This document shows positions 50,568 to 61,217 of a stretch of DNA of 64,000 nucleotides, piece after piece (the first letter of the stretch is position 1; each line of letters begins with the position of its first letter). The notes beneath the pieces are model-generated. The model was given only the letters and a program-made list of their open reading frames with translations, ran no database searches and was not told where the DNA came from. Origin of the DNA: an uncultured Lutibacter sp. (GTDB taxonomy: Bacteria > Bacteroidota > Bacteroidia > Flavobacteriales > Flavobacteriaceae); contig NZ_CALAEQ010000268.1 in the NCBI RefSeq assembly GCF_937891065.1, positions 19,730 to 83,729 of the forward strand. Reading direction: 5' to 3'. Both the position numbers and the translations under genes were made by a program.

Positions 50568-51758
50568 ATGAAAAATATCCTTAAAAATATTGAAGGTGAT
50601 CGAACAATTTGGGCAATAGTTTCTGTTTTAGCTATTTTGTCTTTTTTGCCAGTTTATAGTGCAAGTACCAATTTGGTTTATGTAGTCAATAATGGTACTC
50701 CAACTTTTCATTTATTTAAGCATGCTTTTTTATTATTATGTGGTTTTTTAATTATTTATGGAGTTCATAAAATTCCCTATAGATATTTTAGTGGAGGTTC
50801 CGTTTTAATGATTCCTCTAGTTATATTATTATTAATCTATACACTTACCCAAGGAACTACAATTGGAGGTTCAAATGCAAGTCGTTGGATACAAATTCCG
50901 TTTATTGGTGTTGGTTTTCAAACATCAACATTAGCAGGGTTGGTAATTATGATTTATGTTGCTCGTTATTTAGCTCGTAATAAAGATAATGAAGTAACTT
51001 TTAAAGAATCCATACTCCACTTGTGGATGCCTATAGCCTTTATTTTGGTGTTAATTTTACCTGCAAATTTTTCAACAACAGCCATTATTTTTGTAATGGT
51101 ATTGTTGGTGGTTTTTATAGGCGGTTATCCTATAAAATATATTTCATACGTTTTGGGAATAGGTGTTGTGTTTTTAACGCTTTTTGTTCTCACCGCAAAA
51201 GCATTTCCTGATGCAATGCCAAATAGAGTTGATACTTGGATTAGTAGAATTGAGAATTTTTCAGATAAAAATGCAGAAGAAGGATATCAAGTTGAAAAAG
51301 CCAAAATAGCTATAGCTAGTGGTGGTTTACAAGGAAGAGGCCCTGGAAAAAGTATTCAAAAGAATTTTTTACCCCAATCTTCATCCGATTTTATTTTTGC
51401 CATTATTGTTGAAGAATATGGGTTAGTTGGAGCCTCAGTTGTAATACTTTTGTATTTTATGTTGTTGTTTAGAATAGTAATGGCTGCCAAAAAAGCAACC
51501 AGCGTATTTGCAACATTACTTATTATTGGAGTTGGTTTACCTATTATTTTTCAGGCATTAATAAATATGGCTGTAGCAGTTAATTTATTTCCTGTAACAG
51601 GACAAACTTTGCCATTAATTAGTAGTGGAGGTACATCAATTTGGATGACTTGCTTTGCAATTGGTATTATTTTAAGTGTAACTGCTAATAAAGAAAAAGC
51701 AGACAGTTCAGAAAATGAAGATAACCCTTTAGATATTTTACATGAAGCAATCGGTTAA
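50568..51758 (+). CDS. ftsW: FtsW/RodA/SpoVE family peptidoglycan polymerase
   Basis: [59 protein letters not shown]. Confidence 0.95.
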   Translation: MKNILKNIEGDRTIWAIVSVLAILSFLPVYSASTNLVYVVNNGTPTFHLFKHAFLLLCGFLIIYGVHKIPYRYFSGGSVLMIPLVILLLIYTLTQGTTIGGSNASRWIQIPFIGVGFQTSTLAGLVIMIYVARYLARNKDNEVTFKESILHLWMPIAFILVLILPANFSTTAIIFVMVLLVVFIGGYPIKYISYVLGIGVVFLTLFVLTAKAFPDAMPNRVDTWISRIENFSDKNAEEGYQVEKAKIAIASGGLQGRGPGKSIQKNFLPQSSSDFIFAIIVEEYGLVGASVVILLYFMLLFRIVMAAKKATSVFATLLIIGVGLPIIFQALINMAVAVNLFPVTGQTLPLISSGGTSIWMTCFAIGIILSVTANKEKADSSENEDNPLDILHEAIG

Positions 51759-52836
51759 TATCATATTAAGTGGTGGTGGAACTGGCGGGCATATTTACCC
51801 AGCTGTTTCAATAGCAAATGAGCTAAAGGATAAATTTCCTGAAGCTAAATTTTTATTTGTTGGAGCCAAAGATAGAATGGAAATGGAAAAAGTTCCTCAA
51901 GCTGGATATGATATTAAAGGTTTGTGGATTTCAGGAATTCAAAGAAAATTGACTTTAAAAAATTTAGTATTTCCTTTTAAATTAATAAGTAGTTTATGGA
52001 ATGCACATAAAATTATCAAAAAATTTAAACCAAGTATTGTAATTGGTACTGGAGGATTTGCAAGCGGGCCAACATTATACATGGCAAATAGAAAAGGTGT
52101 AAAAACTTTGATACAGGAACAAAATTCATATCCAGGAATTACCAATAAACTATTATCAAAAAAAGCAAATAAAATTTGTGTTGCATATGATGGTTTAGAA
52201 CGTTTTTTTCCTGCTGATAAAATTATAAAAACAGGAAATCCGGTTCGTCAAGATTTGTTAACCATTGAAGGGAAAAGAGAGGAAGCGCAAGCTCATTTTA
52301 ATTTAGACTTAGATAAAAAAACATTAGTAATTATCGGAGGAAGTTTAGGAGCGAGAGCGGTTAATAATTTAATTGAGAAGCATATCAACTGGTTGGTTTC
52401 TAATAAAGTACAAGTGATTTGGCAAACAGGGAAGTTATATTATGATGAATTTAAAAAGTATGATGAATTAGAAGGGGTGAAAACATTTGCTTTTTTAAAT
52501 AGAATGGATTTAACCTATGCTGCAGCTGACATTTTAATTAGCAGGGCTGGCGCAAGTTCAATTTCTGAATTATGTATTGTAGGAAAGCCTGTGATATTTA
52601 TTCCTTCGCCAAATGTTGCTGAAGATCATCAAACAAAAAACGCATTAGCGGTTGTGAATAATAATGCGGCTTTATTATTAAAAGAATCTGAATTAGAAAT
52701 GTTTCAAACAATGTTTAAAGAATTGTTGAATGATGAAAAGTTACAAGAAACATTAAGTGGAAATATTAAAAAATTAGCATTACCAAATGCTACAAAAGAT
52801 ATAGTGAAGGAAATAGAAAAATTAATGATTAGCTAA
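51742..52836 (+). CDS. murG: UDP-GlcNAc:undecaprenyl-PP-MurNAc-pentapeptide GlcNAc transferase
   Basis: [45 protein letters not shown]. Confidence 0.96.
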   Translation: MKQSVNIILSGGGTGGHIYPAVSIANELKDKFPEAKFLFVGAKDRMEMEKVPQAGYDIKGLWISGIQRKLTLKNLVFPFKLISSLWNAHKIIKKFKPSIVIGTGGFASGPTLYMANRKGVKTLIQEQNSYPGITNKLLSKKANKICVAYDGLERFFPADKIIKTGNPVRQDLLTIEGKREEAQAHFNLDLDKKTLVIIGGSLGARAVNNLIEKHINWLVSNKVQVIWQTGKLYYDEFKKYDELEGVKTFAFLNRMDLTYAAADILISRAGASSISELCIVGKPVIFIPSPNVAEDHQTKNALAVVNNNAALLLKESELEMFQTMFKELLNDEKLQETLSGNIKKLALPNATKDIVKEIEKLMIS

Positions 52837-52837
52837 T

Positions 52838-54184
52838 TTGAATCTAGAAAATATACATAACGTCTATTTTATTGGTATCGGAGGAATCGGTATGAGTGCT
52901 ATTGCAAACTATTTTAAAAGCAATGGTAAACATGTAGCTGGATATGATAAAGTTTCTACTGAAATCACTAAATCACTTCAAAATATAGGTGTAGATACTC
53001 ACTTTGAAGATTCAGTAAATTTAATACCTTCAGCGTTTAAAAATAATCAAAACACGTTGGTGGTTTACACACCAGCAGTGCCTAAAAATCATGCAGAATT
53101 AAATTATTTTTTAGAAAACAACTTTAAAGTTTTAAAACGTTCTGAAATTCTAGGAGAAATTACCAAAGATTCATTTTGTTTAGCTGTTGCGGGAACTCAT
53201 GGAAAAACTACAACTTCAACAATTTTAGGACATATTTTAAAAGAAACCAATGTAAACGCAACATCATTTTTAGGTGGAATTTCAGAAAATTATAATTCTA
53301 ATTTAATTTTAGGTGGAAGCGAAATTTCAGTAGTGGAAGCTGACGAGTTTGATAGATCATTTTTAAAACTCTCTCCTAATATTGCGTGTATTACATCTAT
53401 GGATGCAGATCATTTAGATATTTACGGGAGCCATTCAGAATTAGAAAAATCATTTAAAGATTTTGCAGCCAAAGTTTCTGATATTTTGATAGTTAGAAAA
53501 GGATTGCCTCTAAATGGGTTAACGTATGGAATTAATGAAGATGCGGATTATGAAGCTAAAAATTTAAGAATAGAAGAAGGAACTTATATTTTTGATGTAC
53601 AAACTCCTTCGGGATTTATTGAAAATATAAAAATAAACTTACCAGGAAAACATAATGTGCTAAATGCAATGGCGGCTTTGGCAATGGCAAATAATGTTGG
53701 AATTTCATTACAAGTCATTGCTAAAGCTTTACTAACATTTAAAGGAATTAGAAGGCGTTTTTCTTATAAAATTAAAACTGAAAATTTAGTATTAATTGAT
53801 GATTATGCACATCATCCAACTGAAATAAATGCCGTTGTAGATTCAGTTCGTGAAATGTATCCTTCAAAAAAAGTATTAGGAATTTTTCAACCTCATTTGT
53901 ACAGTAGAACAAGAGATTTTATTGATGATTTTGCTTCAAGTTTGTCTCGTTTTGACGAACTAATTTTGTTGGATATTTATCCTGCAAGAGAATTACCAAT
54001 TGAGGGCGTAACATCGAATTGGTTATTAGGTAAAATTTCCATTGAAAATAAGTGTATTTCTACGAAAGAAAAATTAGTTGAGAACGTTTTAAATTCAAAA
54101 GCCCAAATAATAGTGATGATTGGAGCTGGAGATATAGGTGAATTAGTTGATATAATTAAAAACAATTTGAAAGTTGAAAATTAA
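52838..54184 (+). CDS. murC: UDP-N-acetylmuramate--L-alanine ligase (TTG start)
   Basis: NVYFIGIGGIGMSAIANYF; VAGTHGKTTTSTILGHIL; DDYAHHPTEI. Confidence 0.96.
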   Translation: MNLENIHNVYFIGIGGIGMSAIANYFKSNGKHVAGYDKVSTEITKSLQNIGVDTHFEDSVNLIPSAFKNNQNTLVVYTPAVPKNHAELNYFLENNFKVLKRSEILGEITKDSFCLAVAGTHGKTTTSTILGHILKETNVNATSFLGGISENYNSNLILGGSEISVVEADEFDRSFLKLSPNIACITSMDADHLDIYGSHSELEKSFKDFAAKVSDILIVRKGLPLNGLTYGINEDADYEAKNLRIEEGTYIFDVQTPSGFIENIKINLPGKHNVLNAMAALAMANNVGISLQVIAKALLTFKGIRRRFSYKIKTENLVLIDDYAHHPTEINAVVDSVREMYPSKKVLGIFQPHLYSRTRDFIDDFASSLSRFDELILLDIYPARELPIEGVTSNWLLGKISIENKCISTKEKLVENVLNSKAQIIVMIGAGDIGELVDIIKNNLKVEN

Positions 54185-54896
54185 TTGGAATTACATAAAA
54201 GGCTTACTGCTACTTGCATTAGTAGTGTTTTTGTATGGTTTTTCAATCAACAAAAATAGTAGAAAAGAAGTACATGAAATAGTGATTGAATTTGAAGAGG
54301 GAAACAACCTTTTCATGAATGATCAAATAGTTAATAAATTGTTAATACAAAATGGCAAAACGGTTAAAAACCAAGCGAAATCTGTCATAGATTTACATTT
54401 ATTAGAGGCGAATGTACTATCACACCCCATGGTAGAAGATGTAGCTGTTTTTTTAACGGTTGATGGTTTGTTGAAAGCTAAAATAAAGCAGCGAACACCT
54501 ATTGCCAGAGTGCTATCAAATACAAAGAGTTATTATATTGATAAACAGGCAAAAGTAATGCCTTTATCAGGAAATCATTCAGCTAGAGTGTTGTTGGTTT
54601 TTGGGGATATTAAGGAAGTAGACATTTCTAAAATTCATATTTTGGCAACAGCAATTTTGGAAGATGAATTTTTAAAAAAGCAAATAATTAGTATTCAAAA
54701 AGTGCCGAATAATGAGTTTGTTTTGAATACACGAGTGGGTGATCAGGAAATATTTTTAGGAAAAATTGAAGATTTGAATCATAAATTCAAGAATTTACAA
54801 TCATTTTTTAAAAAAACAATGACTGATAAAACGATAGAAAATTACACATCAATAAATTTAAAATACAGCAATCAAGTTGTGTGTACAAAAAAGTAA
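54174..54896 (+). CDS. ftsQ: cell division protein FtsQ
   Basis: Single TM, POTRA-like region, position between murC and ftsA. Confidence 0.88.
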   Translation: MKINWNYIKGLLLLALVVFLYGFSINKNSRKEVHEIVIEFEEGNNLFMNDQIVNKLLIQNGKTVKNQAKSVIDLHLLEANVLSHPMVEDVAVFLTVDGLLKAKIKQRTPIARVLSNTKSYYIDKQAKVMPLSGNHSARVLLVFGDIKEVDISKIHILATAILEDEFLKKQIISIQKVPNNEFVLNTRVGDQEIFLGKIEDLNHKFKNLQSFFKKTMTDKTIENYTSINLKYSNQVVCTKK

Positions 54897-54899
54897 ATT

Positions 54900-56219
54900 A
54901 TGGAACACGATGATATTTCAGTAGGACTAGACATAGGAACAACAAAAATTGTTGCTATGATTGGGCGTAGAAATGAATATGGGAAAATTGAGTTGCTTGG
55001 AATTGGGAAAGCCAAAAGCTTAGGTGTACATAGAGGTGTTGTAAATAATATTACACAAACTATACAATCAATTCAAATGGCGGTTGATGAAGCTATTGCT
55101 GTTTCTGGAATTAAAATCACAGAAGCGGTTGTTGGAATTGCTGGTCAGCATATTAGAAGTTTGCAGCATAGTGATTATATAACGCGTCCAAATTCTGAAG
55201 ATGTAATTTGTGATGAAGATTTAGAAAAATTAGAAAAGCAAGTTTATAAATTAGTAATGCTTCCTGGCGAAGAAATTATTCATGTGCTTCCTCAAGAATT
55301 TAAAGTAGATGGACAAGCGGAAATTACAGAACCTGTAGGGATGTATGGTGGTAGGCTAGAGGCTAATTTTCACGTAGTTGTTGGTCAGGTTTCTTCTATA
55401 AGAAATGTTGGACGTTGCATAAAAAGCGCGGGGTTAAATTTGGCAGGTATTACTTTAGAGCCTTTAGCATCAGCCGAAGCCGTTTTAAGTAATGAAGAAA
55501 AAGAAGCTGGTGTTGCTTTAATTGATATTGGTGGTGGTACCACAGATTTAGCCATTTTTAAAAATGGTATTATTCGTCATACAGCAGTAATTCCGTTTGG
55601 TGGAAATGTAATAACTGAAGATATTAAAGAGGGCTGTTCAATTATTGAAAAACAAGCTGAGTTATTAAAAACAAAATTTGGATCTGCATGGCCAGGGGAA
55701 AACAAAGAAAACGAAATTGTTTCAATTCCGGGATTAAGAGGTAGAGATCCAAAAGAAATTACACTAAAAAACTTATCAAAAATAATTCATGCACGTGTAT
55801 TAGAAATTATAGAACAAGTGTTTTTAGAAATTAAAAATTATGGCCATGAAGAGCCAAAGAAAAAACTAATTGCAGGTATTGTTTTAACAGGTGGTGGAGC
55901 TGAATTAAAACATATTAAGCAATTGGTTGAATACATTACAGGAATGGATACCAGAATTGGATATCCAAATGAAAATTTAGCTGGTGATTCTGATGAAAGT
56001 TTATCAAGTCCTCAATATGCTACAGCAGTTGGACTTTTAATGAATGGATTAAACAAAATTCATAAAAATAGAATAAAAATTTCTCAACAAGTTAAAGTTG
56101 AATCTTCAAAAAATGAAAAAGAAGACCAGGAGGAAGTTGAAAAAGTTGAAGAACCTAAAAAGTCAATTTTTGAAAAATGGGGAGATAAGTTTAGAGATTT
56201 TTTAGACAACGCAGAGTAA
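54900..56219 (+). CDS. ftsA: cell division protein FtsA
   Basis: SVGLDIGTTKIVAMIGRRNEYGK; ALIDIGGGTTDLAIF; GIVLTGGGAELKHI. Confidence 0.97.
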   Translation: MEHDDISVGLDIGTTKIVAMIGRRNEYGKIELLGIGKAKSLGVHRGVVNNITQTIQSIQMAVDEAIAVSGIKITEAVVGIAGQHIRSLQHSDYITRPNSEDVICDEDLEKLEKQVYKLVMLPGEEIIHVLPQEFKVDGQAEITEPVGMYGGRLEANFHVVVGQVSSIRNVGRCIKSAGLNLAGITLEPLASAEAVLSNEEKEAGVALIDIGGGTTDLAIFKNGIIRHTAVIPFGGNVITEDIKEGCSIIEKQAELLKTKFGSAWPGENKENEIVSIPGLRGRDPKEITLKNLSKIIHARVLEIIEQVFLEIKNYGHEEPKKKLIAGIVLTGGGAELKHIKQLVEYITGMDTRIGYPNENLAGDSDESLSSPQYATAVGLLMNGLNKIHKNRIKISQQVKVESSKNEKEDQEEVEKVEEPKKSIFEKWGDKFRDFLDNAE

Positions 56220-56255
56220 GTAAAAAAATTAAAGAAAAGACCAAATAAACAGATT

Positions 56256-58190
56256 ATGAGCAGTTCAGATTTTAACAACATTTCATTCGATTTACCAAAA
56301 AATCAATCCAACGTTATTAAAGTGATAGGAGTAGGTGGTGGCGGTAGCAATGCCGTAAATCATATGTACTCACAAGGGATAGATGGAGTTGATTTTGTAA
56401 TTTGTAATACGGATGCTCAAGCATTACAGAACAGTCCAATTCCAACAAAAATTCAATTAGGAATTACATTAACTGAAGGGCTTGGAGCTGGAGCAAATCC
56501 AGAGGTTGGTGAACAAGCTGCAATAGAAAGCATAGAAGAAATAAGAGAAATGCTTTCTTCTAATGCTAAAATGGTATTTATAAATGTTGGTATGGGTGGT
56601 GGAACCGGTACAGGTGCTGCTCCTGTTATTGCTAAAGTTGCACGTGAACTGGATTTATTAACTATTGGGATAGTAACAATACCTTTTACTTTTGAAGGTA
56701 AAATGCGTAATGAACAAGCTCAAAAAGGGATTGAAAAATTACGCGAATATGTAGATTCTCTAGTTGTAATTAATAATAATAAATTGAGAGAAGTTTATGG
56801 AAATCTTGGTTTTAAAGCTGGATTTTCAAAAGCTGATGAAGTATTATCTACAGCTTCTCGTGGAATAGCTGAAGTAATTACACATCATTACACTCAAAAT
56901 ATTGACTTAAAAGATGCTAAAACGGTTCTTTCTAATAGTGGAACTGCAATAATGGGATCTGCGATAGCATCAGGTACAAATAGATCTCAAGAAGCAATTT
57001 CTAAAGCTTTAGATTCTCCATTATTAAATGATAATAAAATTACAGGAGCTAAAAATGTATTATTATTAATTGTTTCAGGTTCTGATGAAATTACAATTGA
57101 TGAAATAGGTGAGATAAACGAATATATTCAATCTGAAGCAAAAACAGATGTAAACACTACCGATGTTAATATTATCATGGGAGTTGGTGAAGATGAATCT
57201 TTAGGAAATGCTATTTCAGTTACTATAGTAGCTACAGGATTTAATAAAGACCAACAACATGAAATTTCAAATACAGAGGCTAAAAAAATAATTCATACAC
57301 TTGGTGATGATCAAGAAGCAACCTTCGATTTTTTAGAAAAAAGAATTGAAAGCCCATTAAAAAAACAAACGTTTAATCCAATTGATAAAACCCCAGTTGT
57401 TGAAGATAAAATTGTGTTTGATTTAGGTGAAGAAATAGAAACAGCATTTGAAATTATTCCAACTACTGAATTTATTAAAAATATTGATGTTGTTTATGAG
57501 GAGATTTCTTTAGAATCTACTGAAGATTTTGTTATTACCTCAATATCTTCAGAAAAAGTTGAAGAACCAACTCAAGTTTATGAAGAAGAAGAAAATCAAA
57601 TCTCTTTAACGTTCGATTTACCAATTTCTGAGATTAATAAGAAACCTAAATTTGAAGAGTCTAAAATTAATATTAACACTATTGATGTTTTTGATCATCA
57701 AGTTTTAAAACCAAAAAAGGAAGTTACAGAAGACGTATATTTTTCGTTGGAAGATTATACAGAATTAGAAGAGAATTTAACGAAAGCTTCCAAACCAAGT
57801 TCTGTTAAAACAGAAGTTAAAACAGAAGTTAATGAAGATTTAAATTTTACACTTAGATCTGATTCTAAAATTGAAATGGACATTAAAAATCATGAAGTTG
57901 TAGATCATAAAGAAATTAATCCATTGGAATTAACTATTGATGAATTACAAAAAAGAGCAGCTCACAGAAGGCAAGAAATGAGAAATTTCAATTATAAATT
58001 TGTGAATAGAGTTAATAAAAATATTGATGAAATAGAAAAAGAGCCAGCATATAAAAGAATGGGAATTCAATTAAATGAAAATTCACACTCTTCTGAAATT
58101 AGTCAATCTAGAACTACATTACAGATTGATGATAATGATGAAATACAATTCCGTTCAAATAATTCATTTCTACATGATAATGTAGATTAA
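56256..58190 (+). CDS. ftsZ: cell division protein FtsZ with long acidic C-terminal extension
   Basis: KVIGVGGGGSNAVNHMY; GMGGGTGTGAAPVIAKVAREL; NNNKLREVYG. Confidence 0.97.
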   Translation: MSSSDFNNISFDLPKNQSNVIKVIGVGGGGSNAVNHMYSQGIDGVDFVICNTDAQALQNSPIPTKIQLGITLTEGLGAGANPEVGEQAAIESIEEIREMLSSNAKMVFINVGMGGGTGTGAAPVIAKVARELDLLTIGIVTIPFTFEGKMRNEQAQKGIEKLREYVDSLVVINNNKLREVYGNLGFKAGFSKADEVLSTASRGIAEVITHHYTQNIDLKDAKTVLSNSGTAIMGSAIASGTNRSQEAISKALDSPLLNDNKITGAKNVLLLIVSGSDEITIDEIGEINEYIQSEAKTDVNTTDVNIIMGVGEDESLGNAISVTIVATGFNKDQQHEISNTEAKKIIHTLGDDQEATFDFLEKRIESPLKKQTFNPIDKTPVVEDKIVFDLGEEIETAFEIIPTTEFIKNIDVVYEEISLESTEDFVITSISSEKVEEPTQVYEEEENQISLTFDLPISEINKKPKFEESKININTIDVFDHQVLKPKKEVTEDVYFSLEDYTELEENLTKASKPSSVKTEVKTEVNEDLNFTLRSDSKIEMDIKNHEVVDHKEINPLELTIDELQKRAAHRRQEMRNFNYKFVNRVNKNIDEIEKEPAYKRMGIQLNENSHSSEISQSRTTLQIDDNDEIQFRSNNSFLHDNVD

Positions 58191-58287
58191 AACTTAGCCC
58201 AAAGATGAGTACCCTTAGATAAATTTTCTAAGTTTTGGACTCGAAAATCTTTAAGAATATTAAAGGTTTTCGGGTTCTTTTTTTTTA
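58189..58287 (+). terminator. structured ftsZ 3' region with terminator
   Basis: AAAACTTAG/CTAAGTTTT (58189-58197/58228-58236), alternative CTTAGA/TCTAAG (58214-58219/58227-58232), then CGAAAATCTTTAA/TTAAAGGTTTTCG (58242-58254/58260-58272) plus T-run. Confidence 0.8.
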
Positions 58288-58315
58288 TCTTCGCACTACT
58301 ATAAAATACTAAAGT

Positions 58316-58765
58316 ATGAGTTTGCAACAAGAATTAATGATGAAATTGAAAGAAGCTATGAAAGCAAAAGATGCAGTAGCTTTAGAATCTTTAAGAGCTA
58401 TTAAATCTGAAATATTATTAGTTCAAACAAAAGGAGGTGCTTCAAGTGAATTAACTAAAGAGGAAGAAATTAAATTACTTCAAAAATTAGTAAAACAAAG
58501 AAAAGATAGTGCAGCAATTTATAAAGAGCAAGGTAGAGCTGATTTAGCTGAACCAGAATTAGCTCAAATAGCAGTAATTTCTCAATTTTTACCAGAACAA
58601 ATGGGTGAAGATGAATTAAAAAAAGTGATTGCTGATATTATGAAAGCAGTAGGAGCAACTTCAATTAAAGATATGGGAAAAGTTATGGGGTTGGCTTCAA
58701 AACAATTAGAAGGGAAAGCTGATGGTAAAGCTATTTCAACAGCAGTAAAACAACTTTTAGCATAA
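58316..58765 (+). CDS. GatB/YqeY domain-containing protein
   Basis: KEAMKAKDAVALESLRAIKSEILL; QLVKQRKDSAAIYKEQGRADLAEPELAQIAVISQFLPEQM. Confidence 0.93.
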   Translation: MSLQQELMMKLKEAMKAKDAVALESLRAIKSEILLVQTKGGASSELTKEEEIKLLQKLVKQRKDSAAIYKEQGRADLAEPELAQIAVISQFLPEQMGEDELKKVIADIMKAVGATSIKDMGKVMGLASKQLEGKADGKAISTAVKQLLA

Positions 58766-58775
58766 TATTAAATTA

Positions 58776-58849
58776 GGCCTCGTGGCGCAACTGAATAGCG
58801 CACTGGATTTCGGCTCCAGCGGTTACAGGTTTGAATCCTGTCGGGGTCA
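58776..58849 (+). tRNA. tRNA-Arg (anticodon UCG)
   Basis: Acceptor GGCCTCG/CGGGGTC (with G-U pairs), anticodon arm CTGGA-TTTCGGC-TCCAG, T-arm ACAGG-TTTGAAT-CCTGT; no encoded CCA. Confidence 0.93.
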
Positions 58850-58857
58850 CAAAATAT

Positions 58858-58897
58858 AAAAAAAGCAAGTTAAAATAATTTTAACTTGCTTTTTTTA
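58858..58897 (+). terminator. rho-independent terminator after tRNA-Arg
   Basis: AAAGCAAGTTAAAA TAA TTTTAACTTGCTTT plus T-run. Confidence 0.88.
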
Positions 58898-59004
58898 TAT
58901 GCAGAATTGATCCAGGAAGACTTTAATATATGATAAAACTGATTTTAATCATAAAATCGTTGGTAATATTTTAAGAACTTTATAAGAATATTAAATGATT
59001 TATT

Positions 59005-59439
59005 ATGAAACGTTTGGAGCCTGTATCAAAAATTATGACTAGAAAGCTAATTACGTTAACGCTGTTTGACGATTTATATAAAGCTGAAAAATTGTTTAAA
59101 GAAAACCATATTCGTCATATTCCAATTGTAAAGGGAGATCATATTATTGGAATGCTAAGTTGTTCGGGTATAGAACGAATAGGGTTTTTAGACTCTTTTG
59201 ATTCTGATGAAACTAAAGTTGATAATGCAATTTATAGTATGTTGAATATTAGTCAGTTAATGGTTAGAAACCCAATAGTAATAAATTCTAGTGCTACCAT
59301 AAAATCAGTTGTTGAAATATTGGCTAAAAACGAAATTCATGCATTGCCCGTTGTTGAGAATAAAATACTTGTTGGTATTGTTACAACTACAGATGTTTTA
59401 AATTATTTATTGGAACAATATGAATTAGAAATGAGCTAA
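59005..59439 (+). CDS. CBS domain-pair protein
   Basis: VSKIMTRKLITLTLFDDLYKAEKLFKENHIRHIPIVKGDHIIGMLS and a second CBS: LMVRNPIVINSSATIKSVVEILAKNEIHALPVVENKILVGIVTTTDVLNYLL. Confidence 0.92.
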   Translation: MKRLEPVSKIMTRKLITLTLFDDLYKAEKLFKENHIRHIPIVKGDHIIGMLSCSGIERIGFLDSFDSDETKVDNAIYSMLNISQLMVRNPIVINSSATIKSVVEILAKNEIHALPVVENKILVGIVTTTDVLNYLLEQYELEMS

Positions 59440-60102
59440 CTACTTAGGTGAAACTAAATTTTTTAAATTCAGAATAGTTTCAGCAGGGTTTTCACTTTTA
59501 AAAACAAAACTACCTGCTACAAAGGCATCAACCCCAGCTTCAGAAAGTTGTTCTATATTTTGATCTGTTACTCCACCATCAACTTCAATTAGTGCATTTG
59601 AACCAGAATATTCTATAAGGTTTTTAAGTTGTTCAACTTTTTTATAAGTATTTTCAATAAAACTTTGTCCTCCAAAACCTGGGTTTACACTCATAATTAA
59701 TACCAAATCTAAATCGGTAATAATATCTTCTAAAACAGCAATTGGTGTATGTGGGTTTAAAGAAACACCGGCTTTCATACCTTCTGCTTTTATAGCTTGA
59801 ACTGTTCTGTGTAAATGTGTGCAAGCTTCATAATGAACTGTTAAAATATCAGCACCCACTTTTTTAAAATCAGCAATAAATCTATCAGGATCAACAATCA
59901 TTAAATGAACATCCATTGTTTTAGTAGCGAGCTTTTTTATAGCACTAATTACTGGCATTCCAAATGAAATATTAGGAACAAAAACACCATCCATAACATC
60001 AATATGAAACCAATCAGCTTTACTATTGTTAATCATTTCAATATCACGTTGTAAGTTGCCAAAATCTGCAGCTAAAATTGAAGGAGCAATTAATTTATTC
60101 AT
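59440..60102 (-). CDS. rpe: ribulose-phosphate 3-epimerase
   Basis: APSILAADFGNLQRDIEMI; FHIDVMDGVFVPNISFG; SVNPGFGGQSFI; start reset to MNKLIAPS at 60102. Confidence 0.95.
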   Translation of the reverse strand: MNKLIAPSILAADFGNLQRDIEMINNSKADWFHIDVMDGVFVPNISFGMPVISAIKKLATKTMDVHLMIVDPDRFIADFKKVGADILTVHYEACTHLHRTVQAIKAEGMKAGVSLNPHTPIAVLEDIITDLDLVLIMSVNPGFGGQSFIENTYKKVEQLKNLIEYSGSNALIEVDGGVTDQNIEQLSEAGVDAFVAGSFVFKSENPAETILNLKNLVSPK

Positions 60103-60142
60103 TTTATAAGTTATTGTTTTTACAAAAGTATTATTTAAAAAA

Positions 60143-60172
60143 GAAAAACGCTCGATATTTCGAACGTTTTTC
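60143..60172 (-). terminator. terminator-like hairpin between sigma factor and rpe
   Basis: GAAAAACG-c-TCGA tatt TCGA-a-CGTTTTTC. Confidence 0.6.
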
Positions 60173-60181
60173 AAAGGATAG

Positions 60182-61045
60182 TTATCCTAAATATGTTTTC
60201 AAGATTTTACTTCTTGAAGTATGTTTTAATCGTCTAATTGCTTTTTCTTTAATTTGACGAACACGTTCACGAGTTAAATCAAATGTTTCTCCAATTTCTT
60301 CTAAAGTCATTGGGTGCGCATCACCTAAACCAAAGTATAACTGAACAACGTCAGCTTCTCTAGGTGTTAAAGTTTCCAAAGCACGTTCAATTTCAACTTT
60401 TAATGATTCGTGTAATAAAGCTCTATCTGGGTTTGGAGAATCTCCAGTATTTAATACATCGTATAAATTTGAATCTTCACCTTCTATTAATGGAGCATCC
60501 ATAGATACGTGACGTCCAGAATTTTTCATAGATTCTTTAACGTCATTAATAGTCATATCCAATTTTTTTGCAATTTCTTCAGCAGAAGGAGGTCTTTCAT
60601 TTTCTTGCTCTAAAAACGCATACATTTTATTGATTTTGTTGATAGAACCAATTTTATTTAAAGGTAAACGTACAATACGAGATTGTTCAGCTAATGCTTG
60701 TAAAATTGATTGACGAATCCACCAAACAGCATAGGATATAAATTTAAAACCACGAGTTTCATCAAAACGTTTAGCAGCTTTAATTAATCCTAAGTTTCCT
60801 TCATTAATTAAATCAGGTAATGTTAATCCTTGATTTTGGTATTGTTTAGCTACAGATACAACAAAACGTAAGTTCGCTTTTGTTAATTTTTCTAATGCAG
60901 CTTGATCTCCTGTTCTAATACGTTGAGCTAATTCTACTTCCATTTCAGCAGTAATTAAATCAACTTTTCCTATTTCTTGTAAATATTTATCTAATGATGC
61001 GGTTTCTCTATTAGTAACCTGTTTTGTAATTTTAAGTTGTCTCAT
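60182..61045 (-). CDS. rpoD: RNA polymerase primary sigma factor (RpoD/SigA family, short Bacteroidota form)
   Basis: [53 protein letters not shown]; region 4 [28 protein letters not shown]. Confidence 0.95.
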   Translation of the reverse strand: MRQLKITKQVTNRETASLDKYLQEIGKVDLITAEMEVELAQRIRTGDQAALEKLTKANLRFVVSVAKQYQNQGLTLPDLINEGNLGLIKAAKRFDETRGFKFISYAVWWIRQSILQALAEQSRIVRLPLNKIGSINKINKMYAFLEQENERPPSAEEIAKKLDMTINDVKESMKNSGRHVSMDAPLIEGEDSNLYDVLNTGDSPNPDRALLHESLKVEIERALETLTPREADVVQLYFGLGDAHPMTLEEIGETFDLTRERVRQIKEKAIRRLKHTSRSKILKTYLG

Positions 61046-61168
61046 TTAAGTCGCTAAAATATTTTTATTAATATATGGTGTACATTATATTATACGTAGT
61101 TATTTAATAAATGTTACAAAAAGAATGATAAAATATTAATTTATTAACAAATTTTAATCTTTTGGCAT

Positions 61169-61198
61169 AAAAAAAGCTTCTCAATTAAGAGAAGCTTT
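61169..61198 (-). terminator. pnp terminator
   Basis: AAAGCTTCTC AATTAA GAGAAGCTTT with A-run on + strand (U-run on - transcript). Confidence 0.85.
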
Positions 61199-61217
61199 AA
61201 ATTATTTAAATAGAAAC

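Noticed and set aside
57800-57835. Short direct repeat GTTAAAACAGAA GTTAAAACAGAA in ftsZ
   Set aside because: In-frame two-copy repeat (VKTEVKTEV) inside the low-complexity FtsZ linker; expected variation, not a switch.
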